The notes: generated by a model not told the origin, from the letters alone. DNA of 64,000 bases from Ascarosepion bandense (GCA_037127315.1 JBBBDQ010000420.1:2813501-2877500); one strand, 5' to 3'; counted from the stretch's first letter, positions 33,796 to 45,115 are shown. Made by a program: numbers and translations.

Positions 33796-34744
33796 TAATT
33801 TCCCAATTAGCACGTATTTCGAACTCGGCTCTCCTATTTCCTAATCCAATCCTCTATCTATTAATCCACCACCCATTTAATAATGCAGTTGTGGAATAAG
33901 AGCTAAATACGTCTTTTGATATATCCACGACTTTAAATTGGTTGTGGTAATAGTAAAGACCTTTATATTGATAATTATGACTCATCAGAAAACTCAGTAC
34001 ATAGGAAAAATCTTAAAATTTCTACGGGTTGTAACAGATATTGCTAGTGCATTGAAATTTATCTTTGAGCCTCAGTCCTAGAACTCAGAAGTCTCGATAG
34101 AAATAATACGTGGTTTGAAATGTGCCCAATTTGTCAATACTGCGCATTGTGTGTGAAAAATGACGCAATTCAAAATTCGGTGAAGAGTGGGCCAGAGTTT
34201 ATCGGATAACAAACAAAATCTCTCCACTATTTGCGCAACGAGCTCTAGCAAACCGACGTCACAATCAAGTGTGAATTCGAAAGGTGAGTGTTACGCGTTG
34301 CTCACAGCGTGAGTCAATGTAAGAAAGGAGGGTGGGAAGGACACTTCTGCTTTCTGATCGTTTCTTTTCTATCAGAAAGTGGCTAATCTTCAGCAACTGA
34401 CAACGTTTTGTGCATGCTGAAGCCGCCATCCTTTTGTTCGAACGGGAAGAAACTGCCCATCCCTTCAAACCGCTCAAGGCTCGCTAAGAATCAAGCACAA
34501 ATGTAATGTTTTCTCATGATCTGCACTCATTGGCACTTGAGACTGACATTTTCCCGACCAGGAAAATCTCAACATTCAGTTCATGGGATATTTTTGTAAT
34601 TTTAAATTAAAGTTACCATACAGTAATAATCAGGAGTAACAACGAACCTTACAAATTTAAACAATAATAATTGAATATAGTAAATGCGAGGAATACTTAC
34701 AAAAAAAAAAAGAAAAAAGAAAATCTAAAGTTAGATCAAAATAC
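33796..34744. other. Sequence without recognisable gene
   Basis: Moderately GC-balanced (34130-34500) with a 70-codon minus-strand frame that shows no known domain. No repeat family recognised. Confidence 0.4.
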
Positions 34745-35230
34745 ATCAATTACACCCTTGTTCAAGTTAATTGAAACAAAACGAACAATGTCTTTCTAGG
34801 ATCTTTCACATTTTCCATGATCACGTATACGTCGTCTCTTGGCATTGTGTTTTTCTTCTGACCGCGTTTTCCTTTACGCTTTGGACTGATGTATCCAGTA
34901 TGTTTTTCGGCTTGATGATACGAATGACAGATGAAAGGCTGACACAAACAATATTCGCGATCTCTCTATGAGGCTTGCCAGTGTGTTTGTGCAGCGTTAC
35001 AATTTTCGTACGCTTCCTTGAAGTAACGTCCATCGCAGAGAATGGCCGTAGGACAATTATTCGCAACTCAAAGCAGTAGTGTCTGGGCGTGATGAAAATC
35101 TGATGAAATACGGATGACGTAATATTTTTAAGGCCCAAACAAATTTCATCATACACCACGAAAATAGATTCGTGTTACTACCCGTGAGTTAATTTGAGGA
35201 AAAAATAGAAATCGATTACACCCTGTCAAC
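34745..35230 (-). pseudogene. Tc1-like transposase N-terminal relic
   Basis: Minus strand: RKRTKIVTLHKHTGKPHREIANIVCVSLSSVIRIIK is the first helix-turn-helix of a Tc1-type transposase. KPKN and RRKTQCQE-type basic residues and DDVYVIMENVKDPRKTLFVLF of the second helix-turn-helix follow. The whole DDE catalytic part is absent. The related relic at 44625-45115 stops at the same place (after DPR-TLF-LF-L), so both descend from one internally deleted element of about 0.5 kb. Confidence 0.82.
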
Positions 35231-35935
35231 CCGTGCGTCTAAAATTGACCGTATGGTGAAATAAAGGGAACTAGAGTAGTTGTTTCTATTAATGTTGTAA
35301 GTAAATATTGTTGAACACCCAATTTGTGGGGTTTAATTTCAAATATCTGTCTTTTAGGAATGTCTTTTAGAAACAATGATGTCTTTTAGGAACAATGATG
35401 ATGATGAACATCATCATTATCATGTCCCATGGTGTGTTGTGCTTGTAGGGCAGCTGCGCTTGACCAGTTTTTTCATTATCTCTGAAATGATTTTGCATGG
35501 ACTCTTTTAATGTTAGTATAGACACAGTGATGGTCTAATTGGGTGCGTAATCTAACATTCTTTGAAAGAAGATATTGATTTTGGTAGGTTATGTGGTAGG
35601 TTGTTTCCTTAATCCACGCTCTTTTGACCTACTTTGCAAAATTTGTATAAAAAAAAGAACAGAGTTTTTTTCCTTTTTTGACGAGCAAATAACACACTGA
35701 AGTAGCAGTTACGACAATTAAATCAAACACGATGTGCCAGAATGAAATTAGTTGTTACGATCATTCATCACATCCTACTGACTGTTACTACAAAATTACA
35801 GACAAAAATTAATAATATCAAAAACTTTATCAGTAGAACAATTTCCAGGGCAAAAATAGCAAAATAATTGGTAATATATTGAACTAAAAGAGAAAAAAAA
35901 TTCCATTATTTGCACTATTCGGACTGTTGTCCTAA
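35231..35935. other. Sequence without recognisable gene
   Basis: A short duplication (GATGTCTTTTAGGAACAATGATG) at 35350-35405. No coding or repeat family assigned. Confidence 0.4.
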
Positions 35936-35946
35936 TCTTTATTGCA

Positions 35947-36300
35947 ATGTCCTCAAGGACACATGACCCACGGGATATAGACATTCCAGTGACTTGTCCC
36001 GAAGTGTTGAGAGTTCAATACCTGGCTACAGTAGTGGTGAAAAAATAATTTAGAGAGTTGAGTTAAAGGAGGACAACTTCATGGAATCTGGAAGTGGCAT
36101 CGTACATGGAATGAGAATGATATACCCCAATGATCGAAATAAGAGTGTCAGTTCAAAATTTCTAGCATTTGAAGAAGGCCGTAGCGTACAACGGCTGAAA
36201 CGTGGTAAACATGGCAATAAAGATACGGACAGAAGTCCAACCAGTGTAAACAATGTAAATACTACCTCATCCCAGAAGTATAAACAAATACCGAGGAAGA
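35947..36300 (+). repeat. SINE-3 copy
   Basis: ACATGACCCACGGGATATAGAC (A box), GTTGAGAGTTCAATACCTGG (B box), the body (GGAGGACAACTTCATGGAATC, ATACCCCAATGATCG), and a decayed hammerhead-like block at about 36163-36210. That block has TTGAAGA, stem AG-CCGT/ACGGCT with a one-base bulge, and GAAAC. The C3 of the core is T here. Confidence 0.78.
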
Positions 36301-36454
36301 CAGAATAAGGAATAAAACTCAAACATATACAGTATAAATACAGTATCAGAAAAAAGGAATAAACACCTCATCGATGTATACACGTGAGAACGAAGATGAT
36401 TGGAGAAAGCAAAAACATTGTTATTTCTTCATTTATATGAAGCATTTAAGCGGT

Positions 36455-36760
36455 CAGTCAGTTAAATGCCATACGTGATACACGCTTGGGCGATCATGTC
36501 TCGAAAGAGAAATGACTGACTGGACAGAAGATTATCCCGCAGTAGGTTGTCATTGCTTTCTGCAGTAGACTGGTTGCCAGCCAAGGCTATAGACCCCAAT
36601 CTGTCCTGTTATTTAACCAATAACTGGAAGGATTAGACGGATTAATACCTTTCGCAAGGTATTTGCGCATAAGTGAATGCAACGTATTCAACTGGAATTC
36701 GAACTCGGCTTCCCGAGTTGTCGTTCGGAGCGGATATCCACTGCACCACAACGCACATCC
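36455..36760 (-). repeat. SINE-1 copy with 8-bp target-site duplication
   Basis: Full-length minus-strand copy flanked by TAAGCGGT (36447-36454 and 36761-36768). A box, B box, hairpin and tail are all present. Confidence 0.92.
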
Positions 36761-36837
36761 TAAGCGGTACACATAGTGAATAACATTTCACTGTTCATGT
36801 ATCAAGAGAAAAAAATAATCTCGGCTACGGAAAGCAG

Positions 36838-37170
36838 AGGCTAAAGGTGCTTATCAGTACCATGAATGTTAACTACATGTGCTGCAAGAAGGTAGGCCTG
36901 CCAGGTAGGTTATACTAACTATAACAACAGAAAGAATCTAGACTGCAGGAGGCAGGCTAAAGGCTAAAGGATTTTACCTGTACCGTTGAGGTTATCCAAA
37001 TGTAACGTGAGAAGGTGGGTCTACCATGTAAGTTATAGACACTGTAATAACAGAAAGAAAGAATCTAGGCTAAGGGATACATGCCTAGATTCTTCTTTCT
37101 GTAAGGGAAACTTACCTTTTCCGTTAAGGTTAGCTTAAAGTACCGTGTGAAGGTAGGCCTATCACCGAAA
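36838..37170. repeat. Tandem repeat of about 120-150 bp with hairpin
   Basis: Three diverged units share GGCTAAAGG, TTACC-GTACCGTTGAGGTTA, GTGAGAAGGT(A/G)GG(C/T)CTACCA and ACAGAAAGAATCTAG. At 37053-37102, ACAGAAAG-AAGAATCTAGGC is followed by its reverse complement around an 11-base loop. Confidence 0.75.
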
Positions 37171-37228
37171 ATGCATAAACTCTCCAGAAAAAATACCTGT
37201 GAATACTAAAGAAATTACCTGTGTGTAG

Positions 37229-37690
37229 TGAAACATCTTGTATGGTGCTCCTGCTATATATTTAGAGATTCTTGATAAAGTCTTAGAAAAAAATTACAAT
37301 GTTATTGATCCTAACCTGACATCTCGGCTTCAATCCGTTTCCCATAATACCGTAATGTGCCTTTTCTCTAAATGCTTTCATGGTAATTTTTCTGATGAAC
37401 CTTCTCCTATGGTACCTAGTCTTTATTAATTTAAACGCAGTACTAGTTTGGCAAGGACTCATAATTTGGGGATTGAAATGAACAGATGTAACAGTAAGTC
37501 AACAGTTCATTCTATCGCATTTTTCCTGTGGAAGTTTCTTCTGGCTTCAAAGATTTGAATGTAATATCAATCTTTATCTTCTTTCATAAGTATTATTGTC
37601 CTTTCTCTTTAATAATATATTCTTTAACACTCATTAACCTCTTACGTCTTAGTGGCTTTCTTGCTTTGCTTGGGGATAAATGAAAAAAAT
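37229..37690 (+). pseudogene. Jockey/CR1-like LINE C-terminal relic
   Basis: Plus strand: YGAPAIYLEILDKVLEKNYNVIDPNL, SRLQSVSH, CLFSKCFHGNFSDEPSPMVP match the LINE at 2.5 kb with many changes. The 3' end (TGGCTTTCTTGCTTTGCTTGGGG) is at about 37660. Broken frame after 37429. It belongs to a more diverged subfamily than the 18 kb copy. Confidence 0.8.
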
Positions 37691-37835
37691 TCAAAGTTTA
37701 ACATCAAAGAGGAATATAACATAAGACAAATTATTCACCATAGCTTACTGTATGAAAATGAAAAGTTGGTACTACTATAGAGGTATTTAAAAGATTTGTG
37801 CAGTGAATACGGATGCAGTAATGCATTGTACTAGT

Positions 37836-38149
37836 CAGTCAGTCAGTTAAGTGCCATACATAATACACGCTAGGGCGATCATGTCTCGAAAGAAACATGA
37901 CTGACTAGGCAGAAGATTATCCTGCAGTAGGTTGCCATTGCTTTCTGCGGTAGAATGCTTGCCGACCAAGGCTATAGAACCCAATCTGTCCTGTTATTTA
38001 ACCAATAACTGGAAGGAAGTGATGGGTTAATACCTTTCCTAAGGGTATTTGCTCGTAAGTGAATGCAAAGAATTCAACTGAAATTCGAACTCGGCTCGCC
38101 GATTTGTCGTTCCGAGTCGATATCTACTGCACCACAACGCACATCCTTA
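37836..38149 (-). repeat. SINE-1 copy with 7-bp target-site duplication
   Basis: Full-length minus-strand copy with an extended CAGT tail. TACTAGT lies at 37829-37835 and 38150-38156. Confidence 0.92.
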
Positions 38150-38327
38150 TACTAGTTACTTATTACAAAAATCGATAGTGACATATTCGACAAGTCTAGA
38201 AGATGATCATATTTAACTGAAGAACTTTTGAAAGTAACCATTAGCTGTATCATATATAACTGCTTATTAATTGGGAAACATTTGGTTTCATCGCAAGGTA
38301 TCGCTTGAAAACCAAACTTTCAACCAA

Positions 38328-38600
38328 TTTTTTTTTTTTAATCGTATCACCCCAAGCAAGGCATTCCACTGCCACTATAGCGCAGGGGGTTACATAGAGC
38401 GATTGGGTATAGGAAATGTCAGAAGGAGGGTGATAGAAGACTTAGGATGTACATAGGGAGAGAGTTGGAGAGAGTGGGTGTGAGTTAGTGTGTTAGGAGG
38501 TGTCTATTGACCTTACATTTAAACTTCTGGAGGTTGTAGCCGTCGGGGAAGCAAGCATGCGGTAGGGAATTCCACAGGCGGGAAGTGCGAGGATTGCAGT
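38328..38600 (-). repeat. LINE 3' end, minus strand
   Basis: The T-run and reversed family terminus (CATATC-type ATCGTATCACCCCAAGCAAGGC) start at 38328. The copy reads back to GGAATTCCACAGGCGGGAAGTGC at about 38585 (the SRLWNS codons). 5'-truncated. Confidence 0.82.
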
Positions 38601-38702
38601 AGATTTTTTAAAAATCTATTTTTAGCTAGGAATGTCACCCATTTATTTTTTCTAATCGCCTTGTTACATGAGATGAAAAATTGGGTTCGAAATGTCATCA
38701 CA

Positions 38703-38960
38703 AGTCTGCTTTCCCGACAGTTACAATCTCCAGGTGTTTAAGTGTAGGGTCAATAGACACCTCCTATCACACTAACTCCCAACTATTCTCACAACACTCT
38801 CATCTACCCAACCCTCATTCTCGGTATCCGCACCCGCCTATCACCCACCCTCTGTTATTTCCTATATTTAATCAGCCTTTCTCCACTCTACGTAGCCCCC
38901 TGCACAGTAGTGGCAGTGACATGCCTTGCTCGGGGTGAAACGCTTATAAAAAAAAAAAAA
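38703..38960 (+). repeat. LINE 3' end, plus strand
   Basis: Starts within the C-terminal codons (TGCTTTCCCGACAGTTACAATCTCC) and runs to ATGCCTTGCTCGGGGTGAAACGCTTATAAAAAA, with a poly(A) of about 15. It is in tail-out orientation relative to the minus-strand copy at 38328-38600. Confidence 0.82.
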
Positions 38961-39307
38961 AATGTAAAAATTCTATCGCCATAGATATTTGCTTTCTATC
39001 TAGATTGCAAACAAAATGTGTCGTTCGTTACTTGCTATGAAGCATAAAAGTGCCATCATTGCAGATTTAACATCTACAGGCTTTTCAGTTGTATCAATCA
39101 CGAGAACATTTTTTAAGGAGCATAAAGTCAGAAACAAAGAAATTGAAAACAGTTTTTCGAATATTCATTCAACGAAAAACCTATATTTCTTTAAACATCG
39201 CACCAAAAATTGTATGCATTCTCGAGGGTTGCAATCATGAACTAATAATGATGCTTACGTTTTCACAAATAATGTTTAAATAATTTTAATTTTAATATCC
39301 TCTCTTC

Positions 39308-39620
39308 CTGGTAATTCTTCTTTTCTCGCACTTCCGCCTGTGGAATTCCCTTCCATTCACTTGCTTTTCCGACAGCTGCAATCTCCAAAAATTTAAATGT
39401 AAAGTCAATAGTCATCTCCTATCTCATTAACCTGAATCCCCCTCTCTCTCTCTCATGCTCCTTTCTCAGTCCAGTTCACTCTCATCTGTATTCTCATCAT
39501 TCTCTTACCCACTTCCTGACACCCACTATAACTTGTCACTCTTTCTCATAACTTTTCTCCGATGTAACCCCCTGTAAAACAGTGTCAATAAAATGCCTTG
39601 TTTGGGGCGATATGATTACA
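39308..39620 (+). repeat. LINE 3' end
   Basis: TTTCTCGCACTTCCGCCTGTGGAATTC to TGCCTTGTTTGGGGCGATATGATTA. It has a CTCTCT-rich 3' UTR variant shared only with the next copy. Confidence 0.82.
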
Positions 39621-39639
39621 TATATATATATTTATATAT

Positions 39640-39945
39640 AGCCTCTTTTCTCGCACTATCTACCTGTGAAATTACCTTTCATTTACTTGCTTTCCGACAG
39701 CTACAATCTCCAAGAATTTAAATGTAAAGTCTATAGTCATCTTCTATCTCACTAACCTGAATCCTCTCTCTCTCTCATGCTCCTTTCTCTGTCCACTCCA
39801 CTCTCATCAGTATTCGCATCCTTCTCTTACCCACTTCCTGACGCCCCCTATAACCTGACACTCTTTCTCATAACTTTTCTCCGATGTAACCCCCTGAAAA
39901 ACAGTGGCAATAAAATGCTTTGCTTGGGGTAGTATGATTATAAAA
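39640..39945 (+). repeat. LINE 3' end, tandem with the previous copy
   Basis: Near-repeat of 39308-39620, starting at the same position (CTTTTCTCGCACTA) and ending TGCTTTGCTTGGGGTAGTATGATTATAA. Identical truncation points suggest tandem duplication through the short (TA)n spacer rather than two insertions. Confidence 0.82.
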
Positions 39946-40019
39946 GAATACTTGGGCTGTTACTCTGGATATTTTGAAAGCATTTGAAGGGTTTGCCTGC
40001 CACACAAGTTAAAAGGCCA

Positions 40020-40650
40020 CTCTACTTCCGGTCTCATTTTGTGATCTATTTCTGATCTAATGAAAAAATGACCAACAGTTTGCTGTTAATTGGGTAAGGT
40101 TATTTTCGTTTGGTTCGATTTGTTTTATGGCATCTCAATCTCAATAGATTGTTTAATGCCGACAAGACTTTTTTTTACAATAGATTCGCGTGAATAGAAT
40201 AGGTATTCTTTGTCAGGTTTCATTGACGTATTTTTGTAAAGAGGATTTTGTCGAGAGTCAGATGCATTACAGGTATATATATTTTCTTTTAACAAAAATA
40301 AACTCTTCCATGTTATTCCTTTTGAAGGTGTTAAAATTAACAACCCACTCCACTCTCTTAGCTGGGGTTTCAGAATACGCTAACTGCTGCTCTGCAGGGC
40401 GTTAAAACCACCCAATATGGCATCCCCGGCCTGAAGATAAACTACATCTGTGTCCAGGGTTTGACGATAAACTGCATCTGGCAGCAAGGCCTCTAATTGA
40501 GAAGTTTTAAGGAGCATGAAACCGCCTTTTAATCACTGTTGTTCCCAAGTTCACCCTAACCTGGGACAGTAGCACTTGTTAGGGTCCCAGGGATAGGCAA
40601 ATAACTAACTCTTAATTTGGAGTCAAAACACAATGAAAGTGTAAAAAGTA
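40020..40650. repeat. Family M repeat pieces
   Basis: 40105-40265 matches 46550-46730 (TTTGTTTTATGGC-TCTCAATCTC, AATGCCGACAAGA, GTTTCATTGACGT, AAGAGGATTTTGTCG). 40490-40650 matches 54690-54815 (CAGCAAGGC, TTGTTCCCAAGT, GGGACAGTAGCAC). Non-coding. Confidence 0.6.
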
Positions 40651-40681
40651 TTTTTATAGTGAAAATTTTTTTTATAAAAAA

Positions 40682-40985
40682 ACGACAAAGTCAGAACTGT
40701 TTTGCAGTATCACAGCTCATTAGTACGGTTAGACATCCGATTGCTTCTAGCCAGGATTAAAACCCGACCGCATTGACATCAGTCGGCGATTCTATCTCTG
40801 AGCTATGGACGCTCGGTAGAGGTAGGCGGACTTTAGCGTGTTATATACAATGTAAACACACGCGAGTAGCGGAAAGTGTTCAAATTTATTACTGAATGAA
40901 CGATGCGTAAATGCGTGAGTAGTTACTGTTTTTTAAGTCTAACTTTCCTTCATAGTGCTCAATCGGGGTGTGAGAGAGTATTGCT
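40682..40985 (-). repeat. SINE-2 copy with decayed hammerhead
   Basis: Minus strand: upstream block (CTCACACCCCGATTGAGCAC), tRNA-like head (GCGTCCATAGCTCAGAGATAG with A box TAGCTCAGAGA, B box GGTTTTAATCC) and a hammerhead region at 40682-40730. The region's core is CTAATGA (G5 changed to A) and GAAA is AAAA, so it is inactive. Helix I (CCGTA with the family TGCGG strand) shows the ancestral pairing on its 5' side. Confidence 0.8.
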
Positions 40986-41462
40986 CGGTGCTTTTGCTGT
41001 ATATTTAGAGATCCTTGATAAAATCCGAAGATGAATCAGCAATATTATTAGTCCTTGACATCTCGGCTTAGTTCCCTTTCTCACCGCCGTAATGTAGCTT
41101 CTTTGTGCCTTCATGATAATTGTTCACGTGAATTCTTTACTATGATACTTAAACTGTTAATTTAAGCGCAGTATTAAGTTGGTAGTTAGCTCAGAGTTGA
41201 AATGGCTAGATATAACTATAAGTTCTTTGCTAACAGTTCCTTTTCTCTGACTTTTCGTTTGTGGAATTCTCTTCCAATCTTTAACTTTGAAATTCAAAAA
41301 CTTAAATGCAATATCAGTTATTATCTACTACCTTCTTGATTAGTCTTCTTTGATTTTAGCTCGCTAATCTTTCTATTTTCTTTTTTGTTTTTTGACTCTC
41401 AGTAAACACTTGTATCTTGGTAGCTTCACTGCTTTGCATAGATGATATAATTAATAAACAAA
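40985..41462 (+). pseudogene. Decayed LINE C-terminal relic
   Basis: Plus strand: GCTGTATATTTAGAGATCCTTGATAAAATCC corresponds to AVYLEILDKI. Next come CATCTCGGCTTAGTTCCC and TTTGTGGAATTCTCTTCC (LWNSL). The end is CTTCACTGCTTTGC, GATGATATAATTAATAAA. Same diverged subfamily as 37229-37690. Confidence 0.75.
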
Positions 41463-41719
41463 ACAACAACTAAAAAGAAAAAGAAAAGAAAAATCACGTT
41501 TACAAAAAGCTTAAAAAAATAAAGAAACAAATTTCTATATTCGGTGGAACCGAAAGAAAGCGGAAATTCTGCCATTCAGCGTAAGTATTCTATCTAAAAT
41601 AATTGCTGTCACCTTAAGTGATATCACTGTGGCCATTAGAGCCAATAAAATGAAATCCATATTCATTTTTTAAATCTCATCGGCAAACATACATTTAATT
41701 ATTCAGTAGGGATTATTTA

Positions 41720-41765
41720 CTATTTTCCATACGTATTTCGAGAATTCATCAGAAATTTAAAATCG
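41720..41765 (-). ncRNA. Possible minimal hammerhead-like motif
   Basis: Minus strand: CTGATGA, only ATTCTC where stem II should be, GAAA, then the palindrome ATACGTAT as stem III. Core words and order fit, but stem II is essentially absent and helix I is not evident. Confidence 0.3.
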
Positions 41766-41855
41766 AATTAGAATAACATTTTCAAGTTAAAACCGGTTGG
41801 AATTTCCCCAGAATGTCTGATATGATCCTATTATCAATGTCTTCAAGTTTATATT

Positions 41856-42148
41856 AAGTCACTTAAGTGCCATACGTGATACAGGCTTTGGGCGATCATG
41901 TCTCGAAAGTGACATGACTGACTGGGCAGAAGATTATCTCTCCATTGCATTCTGCGGTAGACTGGTTGCCAGCCAAGGCTATAGAACTCAATCTGTCCTA
42001 TTATTTAACCTGTAACTGGCGAGAAGAGACCTTTCTTATGGGTATTTGTGCGTAAATGAATGCAAGGAATTCAACTGGAATTCGAACCGGGCCCCCCGAC
42101 CTGTCGTTCTGTGTCGATACCCACTGCACCACAACGTAAAATCCTTGC
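41856..42148 (-). repeat. SINE-1 copy with 7-bp target-site duplication
   Basis: Minus-strand copy with a shortened body. TTATATT lies at 41849-41855 and 42149-42155. Tail, hairpin, A box (GGTGCAGTGG) and B box (GGTTCGAATTCC) are present. Confidence 0.9.
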
Positions 42149-42584
42149 TTATATTGTTTCTATTAAACCTATTTCATTTTAAATTTGTGTTAAACTTGAG
42201 AAACTATCAATATTGTTTGGGCCTATATACGATCAACGGAAATAAACTAGATAGAAATATAATTTTTTAATTATGCGTTAAGATTTTTCATAGTATGGAA
42301 TTTTGTGGATCCTGGAAAAGAAGTTACGTTCTTTTTTTTTTTTTTTAAGAAAGTTGACTGTGAGAGAAGATTGAATTCTGTAGTTTTGGAAGGTCAAGAT
42401 TTCCTTGAATCCCGCAAGACAGCTCAAGAGGGCTACGGAAATAAGTTGAGTTCTGAATAGATTCTGAAGAGTTCAGAACCGCGTCCGAATTTCTTCAAAG
42501 AAATTGAGATCATATTTTAATGACTAATTCTTTGGTTTTAGAATATTTCGCTCCCAGTAGTATCGGCAGTATTGATACTATTTT

Positions 42585-43135
42585 TTACACTTTGAAAACA
42601 CTTTTTACATTTAAGGTATTTTTTTTACATTTAAAACATATTTAAAACGCTTTTTACATTTAAAACACCTTTTACACTTTTAAAACACGTTTTACACTTT
42701 TAAAACACGTTTTACATTTAAACACTTTTTACACTTTTAAAACACTTTACAAATTTAAAGCATTTTTTTACATTTAAAACATGTTTAAAACGCTTTTTAC
42801 ATTTAAGTACTTATTACACATTTTACATTTATAACACTTTTTCTACATTTAAAACATGTTTAAAATGCTTTTTTACATTTAAAGCTCTTTTTACACTTTT
42901 AAAACTCTTTTTACATTTAAAACACTTTTGAAACATTTTTTACATTTAAATTATTTTTATATATAAAATACCTTTAAAACATTTTCAAATATAATACACT
43001 TTTCACACTTTTAAAACACTTTTTATATTTAAAACACTTTTAAATCATTTTACATTTAAAACTCTTTTAAAATATTTTTACATTGAAAACATTTTTGAAA
43101 CAATATTTACAATGAAACACTTTTAACACATTTGT
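42585..43135. repeat. Minisatellite (CACTTTTTACATTTAAAA-type)
   Basis: About 25 irregular units of 18-23 bases, rich in ACACTTTTTACATTTAAAA and AACATGTTTAAAACGC. The unit length drifts, so the array is old. Confidence 0.88.
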
Positions 43136-43359
43136 ATATTCAATGTACTTTTTGCGTTAAAAACAGCAAAAATAAAATATAATAAAATTACAATAAATTT
43201 TTAAATAAATCAAGTTCTATCCTGAGAATTTTAGAAGTTTATTTAAATATATTTTCGAGGTTGCACAACGACGATCTTCCGACAAAACAGAATCATCAAT
43301 AAAATCGAACATATTAAAGTAATGAGAATGAAAATTACTCAGCTTGCCAACAGTTACTA

Positions 43360-43800
43360 ATTCAACTAAAAGTTTTATTTCTTTGGCTAAAATACAGATA
43401 ATTTAAGTCCTCATATCACTTTGCTAAAAATTGTTTCATTTGGACAGAAATATAAAATCGAAACAAATTCAATATCTCATTATATGTTGCTCGAAATTAA
43501 TTCGTTTTGCTAGAAATTGATTCAGTTTCCTAAAAATATATAATTTAATATTTGAAAATGAAAACTTGTTAACTTGTCTAGTAATGTCATATAACTGTTA
43601 ACAAATTTATTATTTCATTACATGTTGTTCGGAATAAATTCATTTTCTTAAAAAAATGTTTAATTTGGCTATAAATTTATAATTGTAAATGACATATGTT
43701 TCATGAAATTATTTAATTATGCTAGATGTTTCATTTTGCTTAAAATATAAAATCATAATAAATTCAATATCGCATTTTATTTTGTAAGAAAAGGCTTACA
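43360..43800. repeat. Diverged tandem repeat, period about 150-180 bp
   Basis: Three units share TTGCTAGAAATTG-TTCA, AATATAAAATCG-AA, ATTCAATATCTCATTATATGTTGCTCG and AATTCGTTTTGCTAG. AT-rich and non-coding. Confidence 0.6.
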
Positions 43801-43984
43801 TTCCTAGAAATTTCAATTTTTACTTTTCGATGATTTATGATGGTCTGGAATGATCTCCAAAGTCAGTCTGAGCCACCATATGTCACCACTGAATGTATTT
43901 TGAATCTTCCTGCTAACACAGAAAACTGAACATTTCAGTCCATTTGACTTAAATTGATTCATTTGATTAGGGGATCAAACTCAG

Positions 43985-44090
43985 CTAGAGGCTGCCGGAC
44001 GGATAAATCATTAAGATTACATTAATGACACCACTTAATTCTGCTAGAAAATCGACAGCATTTTCTAAGTGAAAGTCTTTTGATTTTCTA
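43985..44090. repeat. Repeat shared with 49655-49760
   Basis: GGCTGCCGGACGGATAAATC, TTAAGATTACATTAATGAC and CCACTTAATTCTGCTAGAAAATCGACA recur at 49655-49755. Both follow a minisatellite array, so 42.6-44.1 and 46.5-49.8 kb may be two copies of one satellite-bearing repeat. Confidence 0.7.
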
Positions 44091-44140
44091 TTTAATATTT
44101 AACGACTGAGCTTCTGGAAGTTGTTTTGCCATGATATATG

Positions 44141-44142
<2 letters not shown>

Positions 44143-44202
<60 letters not shown>
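44143..44202. repeat. (CA)n microsatellite
   Basis: About 60 bases of CA repeats. Confidence 0.97.
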
Positions 44203-44203
<1 letters not shown>

Positions 44204-44624
44204 TTTCTCATATTGATGCAAATGTTTTTAACTGAGAGCAACGATACAACTCTCTGATACTAAAGGGATACACCGGGTAGCAAGTGTCTGTGTGCTCTCC
44301 GGTAGACCACATAGATACTCTGCTTTTCCGAAACTGTTCTGAACTAAAGTTAAATACTTCGTGGAACAGGTTCCTGCGGAGATGCTTTCCTGAATACTAT
44401 TTATTCAAGTCAAGTGTCAATCATTATCTATAATCCTTATCCTGATATTCTTCGCTTAATACCATCTCCTCTTTCATTCCTACCACACAACTCATTCATC
44501 ATAACTACCTTCTACCCAGAATATCTATCGAGCCTTGTAATGAGTAATCTTTGGCACAACTGAATCACAAACAAAGGGTTTAAATAAATAAATAAAACCA
44601 CATCACTTCAGGACTCCAATAACT

Positions 44625-45115
44625 TGAATACACCATTGTGCAAATTAATTTAAACAAATCGAATAACGTTGTTCTAGGATCTTTCACACTTTCCTTGATC
44701 ACGTATACGTCGTCTCTTAGCGTTGTTTTTCTCTTCCGACCGAATTTACCTTTACGTTTTGGACGGATGGTTCCAGTTTGTTTCTTCGCCTTAATGACAC
44801 GACTGACAGTTGAAAGGCTGACATCAACAATATACGCGATCTCTCTGTAAGGCTTGCGAGTGTGTTCGCGCAGAGTTACAATTGTCGCATTCTTCAGTGG
44901 AATAACGCTCCTCACAGACAATAGCCATAGGGTAACTAATCGGCAATCGAGACAATAGTGTCTGGACGTGATAAAAATCTGATGCAATCATGGAAGATAC
45001 AATATTTTTCGAGGCCAAACAAATTTCATCATACACTCCGAAAATAGATTTATACTACTGCACACGACTGTAAATGTAATTTGAGGTAAACATAGAAAGC
45101 GATTACACTCTATCT
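44625..45115 (-). pseudogene. Tc1-like transposase N-terminal relic
   Basis: The minus-strand frame includes KNATIVTLREHTRKPYREIAYIVDVSLSTVSRVIKAKK (first helix-turn-helix), GTIRPKRKGKFGRKRKTTLRDD (a basic GRPR-like linker) and VYVIKESVKDPRTTLFDLF (second helix-turn-helix). The catalytic DDE domain is missing, and the frame runs into non-homologous sequence after LFKL. It is better preserved than the copy at 34745-35230 and shares its deletion point. Confidence 0.85.

Noticed and set aside
33998..34020. CTGATGA on the minus strand as a further hammerhead
   Set aside because: No GAAA and no stem II follow within the required distance.
38990..39240. 74-codon frame starting MCRSLLAMKHKSAIIADL as a transposase helix-turn-helix
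   Set aside because: The first 30 residues vaguely resemble a helix-turn-helix, but nothing further supports a family.
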